From assembly GCA_963995505.1 (NCBI GenBank), contig OZ023182.1, positions 3,278,707 to 3,342,706 of the forward strand: a stretch of DNA of 64,000 nt. The letters run 5' to 3'. The stretch comes from Hypericum androsaemum (taxonomy: Eukaryota; Streptophyta; Magnoliopsida; Malpighiales; Hypericaceae). This document shows positions 58,083 to 64,000 of the stretch, one piece after another; position 1 is the first letter of the stretch, and each line of letters opens with the position of its first letter. The translations under genes and the position numbers were made by a program. A model generated the notes under the pieces. That model was given only the letters and a program-made list of their open reading frames with translations, did not search any database and had not been told where the DNA came from.

Positions 58083-59503
58083 ATGATGGCGACTTCGAAG
58101 CTGTGCGACTCGTGCAAGTCGGCGGCCCCGAGCCTGTTCTGCCGAGCCGACTCGGCGTTCCTCTGCGTCAGCTGCGACGCCAGGGTCCACGCGGCCAACA
58201 AGCTCGCGTCCCGCCACGCGCGCGTGTGGATGTGCGAGGTCTGCGAGCAGGCGCCCGCGCACGTGACCTGCAAGGCGGACGCAGCCGCGCTCTGCGTCTC
58301 CTGCGACCGCGACATCCACTCCGCCAACCCCCTCGCGCGCCGCCACGAGCGCGTCCCAGTCGTTCCCTTTTACGACCCCGTCCCCTCCGCGGGCGGCTTC
58401 GAGGAGGAGGACGAGGCCGAGGCCGCGTCCTGGCTCCTCCCTGCCGCCGCCAAGCCCGATCCCTACGCGTGCTCCTTCCCGGACATGGTGGACCCGTTCC
58501 TCGATCTGGATTACGTGGACGCCAAGCAGGAGGAGGAGGACGCCTCCGGGGATAACAACAGCTCCGGGACGACGACCGACGGCGTCGTCCCCGTCCAGAG
58601 CCAGCTGATCCCTCATCAGCTGGTTGCCGACCACGGCTCTTGCTTTGAGCTTGACTTCTCCTCCACGCTTGGCGCGTCCAAGCCGCTTACCTTCCCATCC
58701 TACCACTTCCACTCCTCCACCCCCTGCCTCAGCCACAGCGTAAGCTTCCTTCTCTTTGTTTTATTCGTTTTCTGTCATATTTTCGAACGACGACTAATCC
58801 ATAACCTAGCGGTACGAGGGAGTAGTGACTGTTCTTATGAGTTTATAGCATAGTGATCTTTCATATATGGAAGTTAGTGGCTAGTTCATAAGTTTAACCA
58901 GATCCACAGCCTCGAGATTGCGACTTCTCATCTAGCCACTATTATAATTATTATAAATAAAATTTTACTTCTAAAAAATGGAAGTAGCTACTAATTAAGT
59001 TATGTTTGATACACCGGAAAATGTGCTTCAGAAAAATAGTTTTAGAAGTTGAACTCATATCAGAAAATATAAAAGTGAGCTTATAGCATGGTAGTTTTCC
59101 ATGGGCAAATCTCCATTTCGTAAGATTTGAATTTCGAAATTTTTATTCGAAACAATATTAAATGTGAGGATTCTGGTAACAGGTGTCTTCGTCGTCGATG
59201 GAGGTAGGGGTGGTGCCGGAGGGGGACATATACAGCAGCGGGGGGCAGCAGGCGGGGATGGAGCAGGCGAAGGAGGCGGTGGCGCTGTCCGGGGTGGACA
59301 GGGAGGCGAGGGTGCTCCGGTACAGGGAGAAGAGGAAGAACAGGAAGTTCGAGAAGACCATCCGGTACGCGTCCAGGAAGGCATACGCCGAGACCCGCCC
59401 CAGGATCAAGGGCCGGTTCGCCAAGCGCACCGACCTCGACCTCGACCACGACCACGACCACCGCTCCCAACTCTTGGGGTTCGGCGTCGTCCCTTCCTTT
59501 TGA
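58083..59503 (+). CDS. COL4: CONSTANS-like zinc-finger transcription factor (COL3/4/5 type), two exons
   Basis: Exons 58083-58739 and 59183-59503 join at a GT-AG intron, giving 325 residues. Two B-box zinc fingers are at about residues 6-48 ([13 protein letters not shown]) and 49-91 ([13 protein letters not shown]), with all Cys/His/Asp ligands. The middle is acidic and variable. The end has MEVGVVPEG, the CCT domain at about residues 263-305 ([19 protein letters not shown]) and a GVVPSF terminus. CCT domains bind DNA with NF-Y proteins; family members act in photoperiod, light and stress responses. The pattern fits COL4 better than CO itself. Exon 1 is very GC-rich, in contrast with its surroundings. 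A GA tract lies in the leader at 58,043-58,066. The start at 58,083 was preferred over GTG upstream. Confidence 0.94.
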
Positions 59504-62500
59504 TGATCTCAATCTCCCATCTTGAAATATTCAGTTTTAGTTTTGCTCAAATTTTAACTACCAAAGGGGAGTTCGTTTTAGTGCCTCTTTTTGCAAGTTC
59601 TGTGTATTTCGTCCATGTACTCTTCTTCTGCTGCTTCCATTTTTACTGCCGTTTGACGTTTTTGTATATACACATATATATCAAGTAGTTTTTTCTTTCC
59701 ACAATTCTAATTTTTCATTGTTAAATTAGGGCAAAAAATTAAGGAGTATTTGTTCCAACGATAAACCTAATATGCATGTTCTTATGAAAATGACAGGTGG
59801 TGATTGTGGATCAAAACCTCATTGGCCATTGGCTAGAACCAAAAGTATTAATAATCTATCACTTGTTCAACTGACGACTAATAAAAAGTAATCGGTCTCT
59901 TGTTGAATGCGTGCAGTTGGTTGTTGGACCGTTGATTTCTTGATAAGAATATTTGGCGCCCTGGTTTAGTTTATGCGTCAGATGACCGGCAACGGCAATT
60001 ATCCGAAGCAACTAGAATCGAGGAAAATAGGTGAGTGGGCGCTACACAAAAATACTCTTACCGACAAAGTACTGGATCAAATGATATGTAATTGTTTTAT
60101 GTTTATTTGAATTTTCAAGAAATTCGAAAATACAATAATATTAAATTCGATAATGTCGAGTTCTTATCCGATTCAAAACTAAATTTATCAACACAATAGA
60201 TATAAACAAAAAAAATACACTAAAGAGTGTTAAAAGTTTTGGGAGTTGATTGCAAAGGCGAGAAAAGTCGTTTTTTTCCGCGGTTAGCCGGTCCCCCTTG
60301 TGAGTTGTTCAACTTGTTTTGAAATAAGCTCGTGATTCACAGCAAGTATTGAATGGTCGGCAATTGCTTCAGAGTCAATTTTACGTTGGAAAAAATTTGG
60401 CCGTTTGTTTCGGCGTCCATGAAATATGCAAATTATGGAATCAAGTTTCACTTTTAAAAAATAAACTGTGGGTATTTTTATTCGCTGCCTATCCACAGAA
60501 TGTCACTATCGGAAACAACTTTCACCTTCAGCCTTGAAATGAGTTCGGAAATGGTAGTTGGAGTTGGGCCCAAAAATTTTTAGACCGGTATCAAGATTTA
60601 GTAATTGGGCCGAGGAACACCTCGATACTTGGGTCATGCTTTTCATAATGTTGAACATGAATTGACAAAAATTCCAACATGCCACATGTGGTTAGATTCT
60701 TGCCCTACCCTAGAAATCTAGGATCAATTGGATTTGGGGTATAATAAGAGCGTGGATCGATTTTTAAAGTTGTATGTATCAGTATCTTGATAGAGTCCAT
60801 AGAAAGTTGGATCCAAACTATATCCAAGACTCAACTCTAATTGACCCAAATTAGGGGGTTGGATTTAGTCCTGGACGTGTAAAACACGCCAGGACCGTCC
60901 TAGACAAAGGCCAATTGCTTCTGACCCTCTGATCCACGGCCTCCTCTTTTTAGTATTACTACTACCTCTTCCGACACTGATGGACGATCGCTACTATGAT
61001 GGGTTTAGGGCTAAGTCTAGGAGTATTAATTATATTATGAAGAAGTTGGATGTTGGAAACGGGGAGAGCAGCGGAGGAGGAAAGAGGAAGCGGGAGGAGC
61101 GTGGAGGCATGGGCTTGAGGGAATTGGCGGGGAGATAAAGTTGGGGTGGTCCGTTTCTGTTGGTTGGCTGAAGGTGAGATAAAATGGTCTACCAGGTTAT
61201 GATAAAAAGGTTTGTCCGATTATGTTAAAATGGTCTACCAAATAGATTATCTAGGACCGTCCTGAAATGGACTTTCCAGGACCACATCCGGTCTCCCAAA
61301 TTAGACCCTTCAAGATTAACATATAATAATTATTTTTTCCTAAATCTTACAATTTTTATGTGGCAATTGTTATGTAAAATATGTAATATTCTCAATTTAA
61401 AATTAAACATTAATATTTTATATCATTGAATATTGATATCTTGTTAACTGTATTTTTTATGATTTAAATTATAATGTTAAAATTATTTGTAATCATAGGT
61501 AAGATATGTATCTTCAATTCGACTCTGAAAACTTAAGTTTAGATTATTACATAAAAAATTTGCAAGATCTACCCGATCTTGATCCTAGTGTTATTTGAAT
61601 TCTATGACCCTCACTTACCGACTCGTTGCCCCAGTTGAACGAGTCAGCAGTCACCATCCCTTGGCGGCCAAGGAGATGAAAAGATATCATGACATAGTAC
61701 CAATAATGAGAATTTTTTATAATACTTTATGGACCGACCTTGTTCCCCACGCAAAATAGCTATTATGATCATCGTCCATAAAATACTAGCATTCCAGCTC
61801 CCTATTCTATACAAGCAACTACCACACAATAGCAATGGTGAAGAATAGCAGAAATGGAAAGTGTTCAGATAAAAAGAGTCTTGCTGTTTGCCCGCCCAGA
61901 TTAAGCCATTTTTTTATCAGTTGTTTTCCTGCACTGTCACACTTTAGTATGCCAGGTTTCTTTTTCTTTTTTCACGTCAATTCCCGGTGTTGAAGTTGAT
62001 GTTTGGATACAAGGGGGTACAGTGATGACAAACTAATTGTTCGCTCGTCGTGCGTAATGGCGATTTTCGCCTTGCCGATCACTCTGCACTGTCTGAGTCC
62101 CCCCTGCCTTTAAATCCAGTCCATGTCTATGTTCGTCTTTTGGTCAGACAAATCTTTCTTCAAATTTGCTGCTATAACTTCCCTTTTTTGCTTGTTCCAG
62201 GAGCTAGCATCAAATGTCAGTAGCTGAAATGTTAATGGTCACAAGAATGTTGATGTGGTCTTTCACTTCAGTTCGCTAGCAGCTTCTTGACTAAAAATGC
62301 AGGCTCGAAGGTATCATCAGAAAACTAACTTGACTAGTACTCCGAGTACAGGAAATATCCGGTAAAAAAGATTGGTAGATGATAACATGCAAATCAAATA
62401 TAGTATACAATATCGCAAGTATTGAAGAAGTATAGCTATAGCTACCTCCAAGGGAAAAAGTAGGCGAAGCTAGTAGGCCAAGAACAGAATTTACTTTCTA

Positions 62501-62661
62501 GAGGCTGGAATGCACGCTACACATTACAGCCAAACATGTAAGCTATGTTTGCCCCGAAATCTCTCTTTTTTGCAGGATGATGATATGGTCATGGTTATCT
62601 TGCTAGTAGCAAAGCAAACACTAAACACGAGTGCGGTTGTTTTACCTATGTGGCGAGAAAC
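59504..62661. other. Intergenic region after COL gene
   Basis: No gene seen. Around 60,860-61,290 two stretches (ggaccgtcctagac and ctaggaccgtcctg, with aggacc and tcccaaattaga flanks) are inversely related and may be the ends of an old TIR element. The sequence aaaatggtctacca occurs twice near 61,180 and 61,225. Confidence 0.45.
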
Positions 62662-63048
62662 CTATGGTGCCAGTATGCAGCATGCTAGTCGGACACCAGG
62701 AGAAGTATCACCTTGATTTGCCAAGAATCGGACAACAACGCAGGCGATGTTATCTGCACTGCCTCTCTGGTTTGCTCTCTTGCAACAACCTCTTAGCACC
62801 CTGCTCCGGGTCACTGATTTGATCATTTCAACGGCTTCCTGACAGAAGGAAATATGTACAACCAACAAAGACAGCAAATATGGGCCATTTGAACTTTTCT
62901 GAAGAATGAAGTCAGTCGCAGAAAAGCCAGACACAGAAGGCACTAGAAAGACAAATGGCTGTTTTGGGGAAACCTCGTTTGAGACAACATCCCAAAGCCC
63001 ATTACTTGCGAGGATAAGGAATTCCAGAGAATTGTCGATCTTTTCCTC
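62662..63048 (-). pseudogene. 3' end of a PP2C protein phosphatase gene, damaged
   Basis: Two exons are visible: 63048-62974, encoding EEKIDNSLEFLILASNGLWDVVSNE, and 62838-62662, ending RGSADNIACVVVRFLANQG. In PP2C enzymes the first motif is normally ASDGLWDV; Asn replaces the metal-binding Asp here. In the second exon the segment DPEQGAKRLLQE is readable only in another frame, between two compensating one-base indels. Both changes suggest a non-functional copy. Upstream exons are not found before the copia LTR at 63,236 and may lie beyond it. PP2Cs remove phosphate from Ser/Thr. Confidence 0.8.
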
Positions 63049-63235
63049 CTGCGATTAGAATCAAGACATCAGGTACATAACATCTTGCCCCATAATCAAA
63101 TGCACAGACATATCATGTACACTGGCATTTATCAGCTGACGGCCTAGTAGACCTGGCTGGAGGAGCCAAGGACGTTACTGAGGTATCCCATTTTTACTTT
63201 GGTACCGCCGTAACAAATAATATCATTATTATTAC

Positions 63236-64000
63236 TGTTGGGTTTATACCCATTTGTTGGGCTTATACCCATGATCCAACAATTCTCATATGGGCTTGGA
63301 CCACCTCCTCATTGTTTAGGTGGCAATTGTTGCCACTTTCACCTTCATATGTTTACAAACTACTAAGTGTAGCTTGTCTACATGTCATGACACTCACTTT
63401 GGGTGATGATGTGGAGGGGAATTACCCCACTTATAAAAGAAGAAGATGGGGATGAAAGGGGGAGGATTGGCACACATAAAAGGGGAAAAATTACTGATTT
63501 GATCCCTGAGTTCTCGATTTGACTCTGAGGCAGATAAAGTCGTGGCAATTGTTCTCGACTCCAATATACCGTGAGTAAGAACCGACCAGTGACGAGAATT
63601 CGTTACGATCCTGTGGATACTGCACTACAACAAGTAAGTGTATTTACGATTTAACGAATTCGTTTGTTAATTAATTTAACGTCAATTATTTTATGATTTC
63701 TCGATTATAATATGTTATAATCACCATATGGAATCTACATTGGTATCAGAGCCAGTTGGGTTCTTGTTCTGATTAATAATTTAAAAGTCACGTAGGTGAT
63801 TTTTATGTTTAAAAAAAATCGCATTTAGTTAATCTAATCCTCAGATAATAGTTTCTGATGTATTTTTGTGCATAATCCGGAAAGTCCGGATGATTGAATT
63901 AAAGTTGTGGTTCAAAACGCGCATAAAAGGACTTCGTCCTTATTTGCACACGAGTAAAAATCTCAGATACTAATATGAAATTAATGCAGAACGTGAATAA
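63236..64000 (+). mobile_element. Ty1/copia element, 5' end only
   Basis: A 504 bp LTR (63,236-63,739) starts TGTTGGG and ends in ACA, with a TATA-like tataaaag at 63,432. The next base is followed by the iMet primer site. The element continues beyond the window. No coding sequence is visible yet. Confidence 0.88.
63741..63756 (+). promoter_or_regulatory. tRNA-iMet primer binding site
   Basis: tggtatcagagccagt begins with the canonical 12 bases of plant copia primer sites. Confidence 0.92.

Noticed and set aside
57825..58736. Minus-strand ORF of 303 codons
   Set aside because: It is the antisense of COL exon 1, open only because of high GC; the sense strand has B-boxes and a CCT domain.
59164..59688. 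Gly-rich ORF overlapping COL exon 2
   Set aside because: Other-frame reading of the COL CCT exon.
60860..61290. Possible TIR element
   Set aside because: Inverted similarity of the ends is too weak and no target duplication could be found; mentioned only as a hint.

Overview
This window is nuclear DNA from a flowering plant, most likely a dicot. The evidence is GT-AG introns in every host gene, plant-only protein families (GLUTAMINE DUMPER, CONSTANS-like, plant GLR channels), plant Ty3/gypsy (Tat and Athila types) and Ty1/copia retrotransposons with tRNA-iMet primer sites, and AT-rich intergenic DNA. I cannot name the species.

Layout. 1-10.86 kb is one large decayed Tat-type Ty3/gypsy retrotransposon on the minus strand. 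It has a 1.2 kb 5' LTR, gag, protease, RT, two RNase H domains and integrase, plus a spliced antisense ORF on the plus strand; its 3' LTR is off the left edge. 11.1-13.6 kb is a short gag-protease-only copia element with 290 bp LTRs, inserted a few bases after the stop codon of a five-exon glutamate receptor-like gene (GLR-A, 13.66-19.49 kb, minus). GLR-A intron 2 carries a terminal-inverted-repeat element that holds a fragment of an AHA1 (Hsp90 co-chaperone) gene. 20.2-27.2 kb is a second, broken GLR copy (GLR-B) with the same promoter, exon 1 and intron 1. Its exon 2 is split by a copia element that itself contains a deleted Athila element, and a solo LTR lies just beyond it.

27.9-30.3 kb is a ten-exon gene for a mitochondrial-type NAD(P)-binding Rossmann protein. 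33.5-38.05 kb is a copia element with perfect 5 bp target duplications and a large internal deletion. 38-43.5 kb is mostly non-coding and holds a small TRIM-like element. 43.6 kb is a single-exon GLUTAMINE DUMPER gene. 46.6-48.1 kb is a Pack-MULE-like element with a fragment of a DEAD-box helicase gene, flanked by unusual 90 bp direct repeats. 49.0-49.4 kb is an hAT-type MITE with a perfect 8 bp target duplication.

49.97-52.66 kb is an eight-exon ARF-like small GTPase gene (ARL1/ARF3 type). 53-58 kb is AT-rich, with tandem repeats and another inverted-repeat element upstream of a two-exon CONSTANS-like gene (58.08-59.5 kb). 62.66-63.05 kb holds the last exons of a damaged PP2C gene, and the window ends inside another copia element (LTR from 63,236).

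The host genes are unrelated in function: membrane channel, redox-type enzyme, amino-acid export regulator, Golgi GTPase and transcription factor. I see no gene cluster or new multi-gene system. The interesting biology is in the mobile DNA: antisense retroelement gene, gene-fragment capture, nested insertion into a GLR duplicate, long direct repeats around a TIR element, and a sequence module recurring in unrelated repeats. All splice sites and frames were worked out by hand from the sequence; family names come from motif recognition, not from a search.
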